From positions 1 to 64,000 of the forward strand of contig NZ_NKHF01000089.1 of assembly GCF_002744175.1 (NCBI RefSeq): 64,000 bases of DNA, in the 5' to 3' direction. The notes beneath the pieces are model-generated. The model saw only the letters and a program-made list of their open reading frames with translations. It was not told the origin of the DNA and did no database searches. Both the position numbers and the translations under genes were made by a program. This DNA is from Pseudoalteromonas piscicida (GTDB lineage Bacteria; Pseudomonadota; Gammaproteobacteria; Enterobacterales; Alteromonadaceae). Below are positions 52,629 to 61,175 of the stretch, piece by piece (the stretch's first letter is position 1; every line of letters begins with the position of its first letter).

Positions 52629-53099
52629 GTGAACTTAAACGCCACTCTAATAGGTGAATTAATCGCATTTGTGGTCTTCGTATGGTTCTGTATGAAGTTC
52701 GTATGGCCACCACTAAATGGTGCGATTGAAGCTCGCCAGAAGAAAATCGAAGATGGTTTAGCGGCATCTGATGAAGCTGAAAAAGAACTTGAGCGCGTAC
52801 GTGCACAAGGTGCTGAACAGCTGAAAGAAGCGAAAGCACAAGCGGCTGAAATCATCGAACAAGCTAAGAAGCGTGCTGCGCTAATTGTTGACGAAGAGAC
52901 TACTCGTGGTCAGCAAGAGCGTGAAAAAATCATTGCTCAGGGACACTCTGAAATTGAGTCTGAGCGCAACCGTGTGAAAGAAGAGCTGCGTTCGCAAGTC
53001 GCTGCACTTTCTATCGCAGGCGCTGAGAAGATTTTAGAGCGTGAAATCAATCAAGCCACACACAGTGACATCGTTGAAAAACTTGTCGCTGAGCTTTAA
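52629..53099 (+). CDS. atpF: F0F1 ATP synthase subunit b
   Basis: Peripheral stalk subunit: one N-terminal membrane helix (about 5-25) and a long charged coiled coil. It has 156 residues, as in E. coli, and starts at GTG with a strong AAGGAGG upstream. Identification is secure. Confidence 0.97.
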   Translation: MNLNATLIGELIAFVVFVWFCMKFVWPPLNGAIEARQKKIEDGLAASDEAEKELERVRAQGAEQLKEAKAQAAEIIEQAKKRAALIVDEETTRGQQEREKIIAQGHSEIESERNRVKEELRSQVAALSIAGAEKILEREINQATHSDIVEKLVAEL

Positions 53100-53114
53100 G
53101 CAGGGGGTATGAGC

Positions 53115-53648
53115 ATGTCTGAATTGACTACTATCGCTCGCCCATACGCTAAAGCGGCTTTTGAACTTGCCGTTGAAAAAGGCACAGTTGAAGCTTGGAA
53201 TGAAATGCTGTTCTTCGCTGGTCAAGTTACCAGCGACGAACAGGTTCAGGCGCTACTAGGTAGCATCGCTACTGAAACGCAGCAGTCTGAAATCATCATC
53301 AAGTTATGTGCTGAGCAACTCAACGAACAAGGTCAAAACCTTATCAAGCTGATGGCCGAAAATGAGCGTTTAGCTGCCATTCCAGCTGTTGCAGAGTTGT
53401 TTGCTGAATTTAAAGCAGACTATGACAAAGAAATCGAAGTAGATGTGGTTTCGGCAACAGCGCTTGCGGATGATGCGCAAGCAAAATTGGTCGCGGCACT
53501 TGAGAAACGTTTCGCACGCAAAGTTAAGCTGAATTGTAGCATCGACGAAGCCATTGTAAGTGGCCTAGTGATTAAAGCCGGTGACACCGTAATTGACGGT
53601 TCTGTTCGCGGCAAATTAGAGCGTCTTGCGACGTCGCTACAATCGTAA
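53115..53648 (+). CDS. atpH: F0F1 ATP synthase subunit delta
   Basis: Peripheral stalk subunit at the top of F1. The ATG at 53115 (MSELTTIARPYAKAAF) gives 177 residues as in E. coli and sits seven bases after AGGGGG; the ATG six bases upstream is too near the ribosome site. Standard helical N-domain follows. Confidence 0.96.
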   Translation: MSELTTIARPYAKAAFELAVEKGTVEAWNEMLFFAGQVTSDEQVQALLGSIATETQQSEIIIKLCAEQLNEQGQNLIKLMAENERLAAIPAVAELFAEFKADYDKEIEVDVVSATALADDAQAKLVAALEKRFARKVKLNCSIDEAIVSGLVIKAGDTVIDGSVRGKLERLATSLQS

Positions 53649-53662
53649 TTGGGAAAAAGAGC

Positions 53663-55204
53663 ATGCAACTTAATTCCACAGAAATTTCTGCACTGATCAA
53701 GCAACGCATTGAACAGTTTGAAGTTGTAAGTGAAGCGCGTAACGAAGGTACTATCGTATCTGTTACCGACGGTATCATCCGTATCCACGGTCTTGCTGAC
53801 TGTATGCAGGGTGAGATGATCGAGCTTCCTGGCAACCGTTATGCTATCGCACTAAACCTTGAGCGTGACTCAGTAGGTGCAGTAGTTATGGGTCCATACG
53901 CTGACCTTAAAGAAGGCGTAAAAGTTAAATCAACTGGTCGTATCCTTGAAGTACCAGTAGGCCGTGGTCTACTAGGTCGTGTTGTTAACACGCTAGGTGA
54001 GCCAATCGACGGTAAAGGCGCTGTTGATAACGATGGTTTTGAAGCAGTTGAAAAAATCGCACCTGGCGTAATCGAGCGTCAATCAGTAGATGAGCCAGTA
54101 CAAACTGGTTACAAATCTATCGATGCGATGATCCCAGTTGGTCGTGGTCAGCGTGAGCTTGTGATCGGTGACCGTCAGACTGGTAAAACAGCACTAGCAA
54201 TCGATGCTATCATCAACCAAAAAGACACAGGCGTTAAGTGTGTGTACGTAGCGGTTGGTCAAAAGGCATCTACTATTGCTAACGTAGTACGTAAACTAGA
54301 AGAGCACGGTGCGCTTGAGAACACGATTGTTGTTGTTGCTTCTGCTTCAGAATCAGCTGCACTTCAGTTCCTAGCTCCATTCTCTGGTTGTACTATGGGT
54401 GAATACTTCCGTGACCGCGGTGAAGATGCACTAATCGTATATGATGATTTGTCTAAGCAAGCTGTTGCTTACCGTCAAATCTCACTACTACTTAAGCGTC
54501 CACCAGGCCGTGAAGCATACCCAGGTGACGTATTCTATCTTCACTCACGTCTTCTAGAGCGTGCGTCTCGTGTAAACGCTGACTACGTTGAGAAGTTCAC
54601 AAATGGTGAAGTGAAAGGTAAAACAGGTTCATTGACGGCATTGCCAATCATTGAAACTCAAGGTGGTGACGTTTCTGCATTCGTACCTACCAACGTTATC
54701 TCAATCACTGATGGTCAGATCTTCCTAGAAACTGACTTGTTCAACGCAGGTATCCGTCCAGCGGTTAACGCTGGTATCTCGGTATCTCGTGTAGGTGGTG
54801 CAGCGCAAACTAAAATCGTTAAGAAACTAGGTGGTGGTATCCGTCTAGCGCTAGCTCAGTATCGTGAACTAGCGGCGTTCTCTCAGTTCGCTTCTGACCT
54901 TGATGATGCAACGCGTGCACAGCTTGAACACGGTGAGCGTGTAACAGAGCTAATGAAGCAGAAACAGTACGCACCAATGTCTGTTGCTGATATGTCATTA
55001 CCGCTATTCGCAGTAGAGAAAGGCTATCTTAAAGATGTTGAAATCAACAAAATCCTTGATTTCGAAGCAAGCCTAATCGCATTTGCGAAGAGCGAGTACG
55101 CAGAGCTAATGGCTCAAATCAATGAAACTGGTAACTACAACGCCGAGATCGAAGCGCAGCTTAAAGAACTTCTAGAGAAGTTCAAATCTACGCAAACTTG
55201 GTAA
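53663..55204 (+). CDS. atpA: F0F1 ATP synthase subunit alpha
   Basis: Non-catalytic nucleotide-binding subunit of F1, 513 residues as in E. coli. The P-loop GDRQTGKT is at 169-176, and the regulatory DELSD-like region is replaced by the alpha-type motif with the conserved arginine in SVSRVGGAAQT. Fourteen bases follow atpH. Identification is secure. Confidence 0.98.
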   Translation: MQLNSTEISALIKQRIEQFEVVSEARNEGTIVSVTDGIIRIHGLADCMQGEMIELPGNRYAIALNLERDSVGAVVMGPYADLKEGVKVKSTGRILEVPVGRGLLGRVVNTLGEPIDGKGAVDNDGFEAVEKIAPGVIERQSVDEPVQTGYKSIDAMIPVGRGQRELVIGDRQTGKTALAIDAIINQKDTGVKCVYVAVGQKASTIANVVRKLEEHGALENTIVVVASASESAALQFLAPFSGCTMGEYFRDRGEDALIVYDDLSKQAVAYRQISLLLKRPPGREAYPGDVFYLHSRLLERASRVNADYVEKFTNGEVKGKTGSLTALPIIETQGGDVSAFVPTNVISITDGQIFLETDLFNAGIRPAVNAGISVSRVGGAAQTKIVKKLGGGIRLALAQYRELAAFSQFASDLDDATRAQLEHGERVTELMKQKQYAPMSVADMSLPLFAVEKGYLKDVEINKILDFEASLIAFAKSEYAELMAQINETGNYNAEIEAQLKELLEKFKSTQTW

Positions 55205-55256
55205 TGTGTTATTAAGGTGAGTAGGTAACTACTCACCGAGATTCGGAGAGAGAGTC

Positions 55257-56117
55257 ATGGCCAGCGGAAAAGAGATAAAAAGCAAGATCGGGAGTATCAA
55301 GAATACTCAAAAGATCACCAGCGCAATGGAGATGGTTGCCGCTTCAAAAATGAAGAAGGCACAAGAACGCGTAGCGTCGAGTCGTCCATACGCTGAAAAC
55401 TTACGCAAAGTGATCGGTCGTGTTGCTCAGGCTAATCTTGACTTCCATCACCCGTTCTTAGAAGAACGTGATGTGAAGCGAGTTGGTTATATCGTTATCT
55501 CTACAGACCGTGGTCTATGTGGCGGCTTGAACTCAAATGAGTTTAAGAAAGTAGTGAAAGACGCAAAAGCGTGGAAAGACAAAGGGGTTGAGGCAACGTT
55601 CGCAACTCTTGGCAGTAAAGCTGCTGGTTTCTTCAAACGTTTTGGCGGTGAACTAGAAGCCAAAAAGACCGGGTTAGGAGATACGCCTTCTGTTCAGGAT
55701 GTTATCGGTCCTGTGAAAGTAATGCTTAAAGCATTCGAAGAAGGCAAAATTGACCGCTTATTTGTTGTGTACAACCAGTTTGTCAACACAATGAAACAAG
55801 AGCCTGTTATCGATCAGTTATTACCTTTGCCAAAAGCTGAAGAAGATGTATCAGCTCACGCTTGGGATTACTTATATGAGCCAAGCCCAGAGGCGATTTT
55901 AGAGACACTATTAGTGCGCTTTATTGAGTCTCAGGTCTACCAAGGTGTAGTTGAGAATGCTGCCTCTGAACAAGCTGCCCGTATGGTTGCGATGAAAGCC
56001 GCAACTGACAACGCAGGTGGCCTGATTGATGAGCTACAGCTGGTATACAACAAGGCACGTCAAGCCGCAATCACACAAGAAATCAGTGAGATTGTGAGCG
56101 GTTCGGCTGCCGTGTAA
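55257..56117 (+). CDS. atpG: F0F1 ATP synthase subunit gamma
   Basis: Central rotor shaft of F1. The 286 residues begin with the conserved KEIKSKIGSIKNTQKITSAMEMVAASKM and end with the coiled-coil helix. The gap to atpA is 52 bp and holds a GGAGAG ribosome site. Confidence 0.97.
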   Translation: MASGKEIKSKIGSIKNTQKITSAMEMVAASKMKKAQERVASSRPYAENLRKVIGRVAQANLDFHHPFLEERDVKRVGYIVISTDRGLCGGLNSNEFKKVVKDAKAWKDKGVEATFATLGSKAAGFFKRFGGELEAKKTGLGDTPSVQDVIGPVKVMLKAFEEGKIDRLFVVYNQFVNTMKQEPVIDQLLPLPKAEEDVSAHAWDYLYEPSPEAILETLLVRFIESQVYQGVVENAASEQAARMVAMKAATDNAGGLIDELQLVYNKARQAAITQEISEIVSGSAAV

Positions 56118-56149
56118 CGCTTCGGCAAAGTTTAATAAGAGGAATAGAC

Positions 56150-57535
56150 ATGAGTTTAGGTAAGGTCGTCCAAATTATCGGCGCCGTTGTGGACATCGAG
56201 TTTCCACAAGACAACGTGCCAGCCGTATATGACGCACTAAAAGTTACAGAAGGCGACTTAGCTGGTTTGACACTAGAAGTGCAACAGCAGCTAGGTGGCG
56301 GTGTGGTACGTGGTATCGCACTAGGTAGTACTGACGGTTTACGTCGTGGTACTCCAGTAGAAGGTACAGCTGAACCAATTAAGGTTCCAGTTGGTACAGC
56401 AACACTAGGTCGTATCATGAACGTACTTGGTGACGCGATTGATGAAGCGGGTCCAATTGGTGAAGAAGAGCGTTGGTCTATTCACCGTGCAGCTCCAACA
56501 TACGAAGAGCAGAGCAACTCAGTTGAGCTTCTAGAGACTGGTATCAAGGTTATCGACCTTGTATGTCCATTCGCTAAAGGTGGTAAAGTTGGTCTATTCG
56601 GTGGTGCGGGTGTAGGTAAAACCGTAAACATGATGGAACTTATCCGTAACATCGCAATCGAGCACAGCGGTTACTCAGTATTCGCAGGTGTTGGTGAGCG
56701 TACTCGTGAGGGTAATGACTTCTACCATGAGATGAACGACTCAAACGTACTAGATAAAGTATCGCTAGTATATGGCCAGATGAACGAGCCACCGGGTAAC
56801 CGTCTACGTGTTGCACTAACTGGTCTTACAATGGCTGAGAAGTTCCGTGACGAAGGTCGTGACGTACTATTCTTCGTAGATAACATCTACCGTTATACTC
56901 TAGCAGGTACTGAAGTATCAGCACTGCTAGGTCGTATGCCTTCAGCAGTAGGTTACCAGCCTACACTAGCTGAAGAAATGGGTGTTCTACAGGAGCGTAT
57001 CGCATCAACTAAGACAGGTTCAATCACTTCAATCCAAGCGGTATACGTACCTGCGGATGACTTGACTGACCCATCACCAGCAACAACGTTTGCTCACTTA
57101 GATGCGACAGTAGTACTTTCTCGTGATATCGCGTCTCTAGGTATCTACCCTGCGGTAGACCCTCTAGATTCAACTTCACGTCAGCTTGACCCACAAGTTA
57201 TCGGTCAAGAGCACTACGACACAGCACGTGGCGTTCAGACAGTTCTACAGCGTTATAAAGAGCTGAAAGACATCATCGCAATTCTAGGTATGGACGAGCT
57301 ATCTGACGAAGATAAGCAAGTTGTATCTCGTGCACGTAAGATCCAGCGTTTCCTATCTCAGCCGTTCTTCGTTGCTGAGGTATTCACAGGTGCACCTGGT
57401 AAATACGTATCTCTTAAAGACACAATCTCTGGCTTTAAGGGCATCCTAAACGGTGAATACGATGATATGCCTGAGCAGGCATTCTACATGGTTGGCTCAA
57501 TCGACGAAGCGATCGATAAAGCTAAAAACATGTAA
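56150..57535 (+). CDS. atpD: F0F1 ATP synthase subunit beta
   Basis: Catalytic subunit of F1; 461 residues (E. coli 460). The P-loop GGAGVGKT is at 151-158, the catalytic glutamate lies in GERTREGND, and DELSDEDKQ follows near 382. Identification is secure. Confidence 0.98.
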   Translation: MSLGKVVQIIGAVVDIEFPQDNVPAVYDALKVTEGDLAGLTLEVQQQLGGGVVRGIALGSTDGLRRGTPVEGTAEPIKVPVGTATLGRIMNVLGDAIDEAGPIGEEERWSIHRAAPTYEEQSNSVELLETGIKVIDLVCPFAKGGKVGLFGGAGVGKTVNMMELIRNIAIEHSGYSVFAGVGERTREGNDFYHEMNDSNVLDKVSLVYGQMNEPPGNRLRVALTGLTMAEKFRDEGRDVLFFVDNIYRYTLAGTEVSALLGRMPSAVGYQPTLAEEMGVLQERIASTKTGSITSIQAVYVPADDLTDPSPATTFAHLDATVVLSRDIASLGIYPAVDPLDSTSRQLDPQVIGQEHYDTARGVQTVLQRYKELKDIIAILGMDELSDEDKQVVSRARKIQRFLSQPFFVAEVFTGAPGKYVSLKDTISGFKGILNGEYDDMPEQAFYMVGSIDEAIDKAKNM

Positions 57536-57548
57536 TTAGGAGGTTGTT

Positions 57549-57965
57549 ATGGCAATGACAGTACACCTTGACGTAGTAAGTGCAGAGCAGAGTTTATTCT
57601 CTGGCGAAGTGGCTACGATTCAAGTGACAGGTAGTGAAGGTGAACTTGGTATTCACCCTGGCCACGCGCCACTACTGACTGGCCTAAAACCTGGTATGGT
57701 ACGTTTGGTTAAAGCTGATAGCTCAGAAGAAGTTATCTACGTTGCCGGCGGTACGCTAGAAGTTCAACCACAAACAGTTACCGTTCTTGCGGACGTGGCT
57801 ATTCGTGCGGATGAACTTGATGAGCAAGCTGCTGAAGACGCTAAACGTGAAGCGGAAGCGCAATTGGCTTCAGGCACTGCAAGCGAGCTGGATTACCAGC
57901 GTGCAGCATTGCAGCTTGAAGAAGCCCTTGCTCAACTACGCCTTCTACGCCAGCTGCGCAAATAA
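57549..57965 (+). CDS. atpC: F0F1 ATP synthase subunit epsilon
   Basis: Regulatory rotor subunit that can inhibit ATP hydrolysis. The 138 residues have a beta-sandwich N-domain (VHLDVVSAEQSLFSGEV) and C-terminal helices. AGGAGG five bases before the ATG at 57549 supports this start over one six bases later. Last gene of the operon. Confidence 0.97.
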   Translation: MAMTVHLDVVSAEQSLFSGEVATIQVTGSEGELGIHPGHAPLLTGLKPGMVRLVKADSSEEVIYVAGGTLEVQPQTVTVLADVAIRADELDEQAAEDAKREAEAQLASGTASELDYQRAALQLEEALAQLRLLRQLRK

Positions 57966-57986
57966 GCAGCCACCTATCTGGTTATC

Positions 57987-58015
57987 AAAAACCCACGCAT
58001 TGCGTGGGTTTTTTT
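57987..58015 (+). terminator. Terminator of the atp operon
   Basis: A 13-bp stem AAAAACCCACGCA / TGCGTGGGTTTTT with a single unpaired base and a T-run. The rest of the 426-bp gap before glmU carries a promoter candidate only. Confidence 0.92.
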
Positions 58016-58221
58016 ATTCCTGTTATTGTAGCCAAATTACTCTAATTGGATGGGAGTGATGGGATTATACAGACCTGTTCTCTGTGTTTGATACTGCTCC
58101 ACACTGATTACGGAAGGTACAAAGTACACAATGTGACTTGTCAGTTACCCCTCATATGTCAAAGTGTACGGCTCGATTTTCTATTCGCTACGCATCAATA
58201 TCAAGCTAATAAAATACTCTC

Positions 58222-58250
58222 TTACGTTTCTGAGCAATCCCCGCTACAAT
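58222..58250 (+). promoter_or_regulatory. Candidate promoter of glmU
   Basis: TTACGT and TACAAT with a 17-base spacer, 142 bp before the glmU start. No other gene is supported in the gap. Confidence 0.4.
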
Positions 58251-58391
58251 AACGCAAAACTTGTACTGAGTAAGTGCTAAACTGCCTGCTGGTTTAGGGT
58301 GTCGCGATACACATAGAAGTGATGGCGTTAAAGGCATAGGAATTGAAAAGTACATTTGTTTAACAGACACAAGAAAAAGGATCCTGTGTTC

Positions 58392-59753
58392 ATGCCATTA
58401 AATACAATTATTCTTGCTGCGGGTAAAGGCACTCGTATGCGTTCCAAACTGCCTAAAGTTCTTCATCCTATTGCTGGAAAACCTATGGTTCAGCATGTGA
58501 TTGATAACGCTGTTTCACTTGGCGCTCATTCTACTAATCTCGTATATGGTCATGGTGCCGAGCAGCTTCAGACTGCACTATCGCACAATGAAGTCAACTG
58601 GGTCCACCAAGCTGAGCAGTTAGGCACAGGTCATGCGGTTGCAGTGGCAAAATCGCATATTAATGACAATGATAAAGTTTTAATTCTTTATGGTGATGTT
58701 CCACTTACAAAAAAAAGCACGCTACAACGGTTACTGGATGTGACACCTGACGAAGGCTTAGCTGTATTGACTGTGGATCTGGAAAACCCTGCTGGCTACG
58801 GGCGCATGCTGCGAGAGCATGGCAAATTGGTTGGCATTGTTGAGCAAAAAGATGCGTCTGAAGAACAACTCGCTATTACAGAGATAAACACAGGCATTAT
58901 GGCTGCTAATGGTAAGCTCTTGAAAAAGTGGCTGGGACAGCTTTCTAACAATAATGCACAAGGTGAATATTATCTCACTGACATCGTTGCTATGGCGCAC
59001 AGCGAAGGAGTGGAGATCACCTCAGCACAACCAGACGATAAAATGGAAGTTGAAGGTGCAAATAACCGAGTGCAATTGGCTGCATTGGAGCGCGCTTATC
59101 AAGCTTGGCAGGCTGAAACTTTAATGCTCAATGGTGCCAGCTTAGCAGATCCTGCCCGCATTGATGTGCGAGGCCAAGTCATCACAGGTCAAGATGTTCA
59201 AATCGATGTGAATGTGGTGTTTGAAGGAAACGTTGAAGTGGGTGACGATGTGATTATTGGTCCCAACTGCGTACTTAAAAACTGTAAAATTGGCAATGGT
59301 GTGGTGATCAAAGCCAATACACTTATCGAAGATGCGCAAGTAGCCGATAAATGTACTTTAGGGCCATTTGCTCGTCTTCGCCCCGGTGCGGTGATGGAAG
59401 AGGACTCTCACATAGGTAACTTTGTTGAGATGAAAAAATCCCGCTTAGGTAAAGGCTCTAAAGCAAACCATCTGACTTATCTAGGCGATGCGGAAATCGG
59501 TGAAAAGGTGAATATCGGTGCTGGTACAATTACCTGTAACTATGATGGTGTGAATAAGTCTAAGACCATTATTGGCGACAATGCCTTTATTGGCTCAAAC
59601 TCCTCTTTAGTTGCACCGGTTGAAATTGGTAGTACCGCAACCATAGGTGCTGGCTCAGTGATTACTGCTACAGTAAAAGAGGAACAGTTAGCGGTGGCGC
59701 GAGGTAAACAGCGAAATCTAGATGGTTGGCAACGCCCAACGAAGAAGTCGTAA
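58392..59753 (+). CDS. glmU: Bifunctional UDP-GlcNAc pyrophosphorylase / GlcN-1-P acetyltransferase
   Basis: Makes UDP-GlcNAc for peptidoglycan and LPS. From the ATG at 58392 there are 453 residues (E. coli 456), with AAGGA ten bases upstream; an in-frame TTG 36 bases earlier is less likely. The N-terminal uridylyltransferase has LAAGKGTRMRS at 7-17, and the C-terminal left-handed beta-helix acetyltransferase runs from about 250. Its place after the atp operon matches E. coli atpC-glmU. A perfect hairpin lies after it. Confidence 0.97.
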   Translation: MPLNTIILAAGKGTRMRSKLPKVLHPIAGKPMVQHVIDNAVSLGAHSTNLVYGHGAEQLQTALSHNEVNWVHQAEQLGTGHAVAVAKSHINDNDKVLILYGDVPLTKKSTLQRLLDVTPDEGLAVLTVDLENPAGYGRMLREHGKLVGIVEQKDASEEQLAITEINTGIMAANGKLLKKWLGQLSNNNAQGEYYLTDIVAMAHSEGVEITSAQPDDKMEVEGANNRVQLAALERAYQAWQAETLMLNGASLADPARIDVRGQVITGQDVQIDVNVVFEGNVEVGDDVIIGPNCVLKNCKIGNGVVIKANTLIEDAQVADKCTLGPFARLRPGAVMEEDSHIGNFVEMKKSRLGKGSKANHLTYLGDAEIGEKVNIGAGTITCNYDGVNKSKTIIGDNAFIGSNSSLVAPVEIGSTATIGAGSVITATVKEEQLAVARGKQRNLDGWQRPTKKS

Positions 59754-59803
59754 GGCTATTTAATCAATCACATCATATAGATAGCACAACACTAGACTAT
59801 ATC

Positions 59804-59835
59804 GATATAAGGCAAGTAATGACTTGCCTTATATC
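59804..59835 (+). terminator. Likely terminator of glmU
   Basis: Perfect 14-bp stem GATATAAGGCAAGT / ACTTGCCTTATATC with a four-base loop, then ATTCCTTTCT. The T-run is broken. Confidence 0.6.
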
Positions 59836-59913
59836 ATTCCTTTCTGTTACCGCCCGTGGTACATTGTATTTTCAATAAAAAAATATTAACAATAATATTA
59901 CCCGATAAGTGCT

Positions 59914-61158
59914 ATGGAAAATTTATTTCGCCGTGAGGTGTTAGAGCATAAACAGCATCGCTTAGAGGGCACGATCAGTTTAATTCAGCCGCCTGTATTT
60001 AAAACGTTGGGGTTACTCATCTTAGTGGTTGTTATTTTAAGTATTGTGTTTCTCTCAAGTGGTAGCTATGCCAGAAAGGAAAGAGTATCTGGCGTTATTG
60101 AGCCCAGTGGTGGGCTTTTACGTGTTGCTGCTATGCAGCAAGGTATTGTCTCTGAAGTGTTGGTTAAAGAAGGTGAAAAAGTAACAGCAGGTCAGCCTTT
60201 GTTACGCATTGCATCTGCAAAGCACAGCACTGAAGCCACGGAGTTAAATCAAGCATTACTCAATCAGTATCGCTTTCAGCAGCAAAATTTATTGCAGCAG
60301 ATAGAGCAACTGCGTGGCCAGCATCAACTTGATATGGCAGAGCTGCAGCAACAAGAGAGTTCCGCGAAAGAGAAACTCAACGAGCTTGAGCGTCAAGCTG
60401 CTACATTTCAGGAGCGGTTGCTACTCAATCAAGACTTAGTTTCACAAATCGCTACGTTAAAGGGGACGGGTTATATCTCCGAGTTAGAACTACAGCGACA
60501 AAAAGACACTTTATTGTCACTGAAGCAGCAATCCTCCTCGATCCGATCAGAGCGTATCGCACTGCAATCCCAGTTAAAGAATATTAAAAACCAGCTGGCG
60601 AAGCTGCCCATTGAGCATCAGAGCCGTATTTCTCAGCTGCAATCACAACAAGCCGACTTATTGATCCAAATTTCCTCCATTGAACAAGAGCGATTGGGAG
60701 AAATTCGTGCCGCACAGTCTGGTGTGGTAACAGGGTTACTCGCTAAAACAGGCAAAAGTGTGTCGACGGGGCAGCACCTATTAACGGTGATCCCTGAAGA
60801 TAGTGATATGCAGGCCATTGTTTATATTCCAACTTCTGCTTTTGGTTTTATCAAAACAGGACAACAGACAAAGCTGCGCTATCATGCCTTCCCCTATGAG
60901 AAGTTTGGTATCTATCAAGGGAAAATCGTTGAACTTAGTAATAGTGTGATCTTGCCTGAAGAAACCAATATGCCAGGTATTATTCAGGAGCCTGCATACC
61001 GGGTTGTTGTCGAGCTAGATGAGCAAGTTGTGAAGGCATACGGTAAAGATACCGCATTGCGAGCGGGTATGACGCTAGATGCGGACATAGTGGTAGAAGA
61101 GCGTTCGTTATTACGTTGGCTATTTGACCCCGTGTTTAGCATCAAAGGTCAGTTATAA
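59914..61158 (+). CDS. HlyD/CvaA-family periplasmic adaptor of a type I exporter
   Basis: A 414-residue membrane-fusion protein: short cytoplasmic N-terminus, one membrane helix at about 30-50, a lipoyl half-motif near 65-100, a long coiled-coil hairpin (about 105-260), and a beta-barrel C-terminal part with the second lipoyl half near 265. It joins the inner-membrane ABC transporter to an outer-membrane channel, expected to be TolC, encoded elsewhere. Seventeen bases separate it from the exporter gene, so they form one operon. Confidence 0.9.
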   Translation: MENLFRREVLEHKQHRLEGTISLIQPPVFKTLGLLILVVVILSIVFLSSGSYARKERVSGVIEPSGGLLRVAAMQQGIVSEVLVKEGEKVTAGQPLLRIASAKHSTEATELNQALLNQYRFQQQNLLQQIEQLRGQHQLDMAELQQQESSAKEKLNELERQAATFQERLLLNQDLVSQIATLKGTGYISELELQRQKDTLLSLKQQSSSIRSERIALQSQLKNIKNQLAKLPIEHQSRISQLQSQQADLLIQISSIEQERLGEIRAAQSGVVTGLLAKTGKSVSTGQHLLTVIPEDSDMQAIVYIPTSAFGFIKTGQQTKLRYHAFPYEKFGIYQGKIVELSNSVILPEETNMPGIIQEPAYRVVVELDEQVVKAYGKDTALRAGMTLDADIVVEERSLLRWLFDPVFSIKGQL

Positions 61159-61175
61159 GAAGTAAAAGGGTTGAT

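Noticed and set aside
58046..58252. A 68-codon plus-strand frame between atpC and glmU
   Set aside because: No ribosome site, unusual composition and overlaps the likely glmU promoter region.
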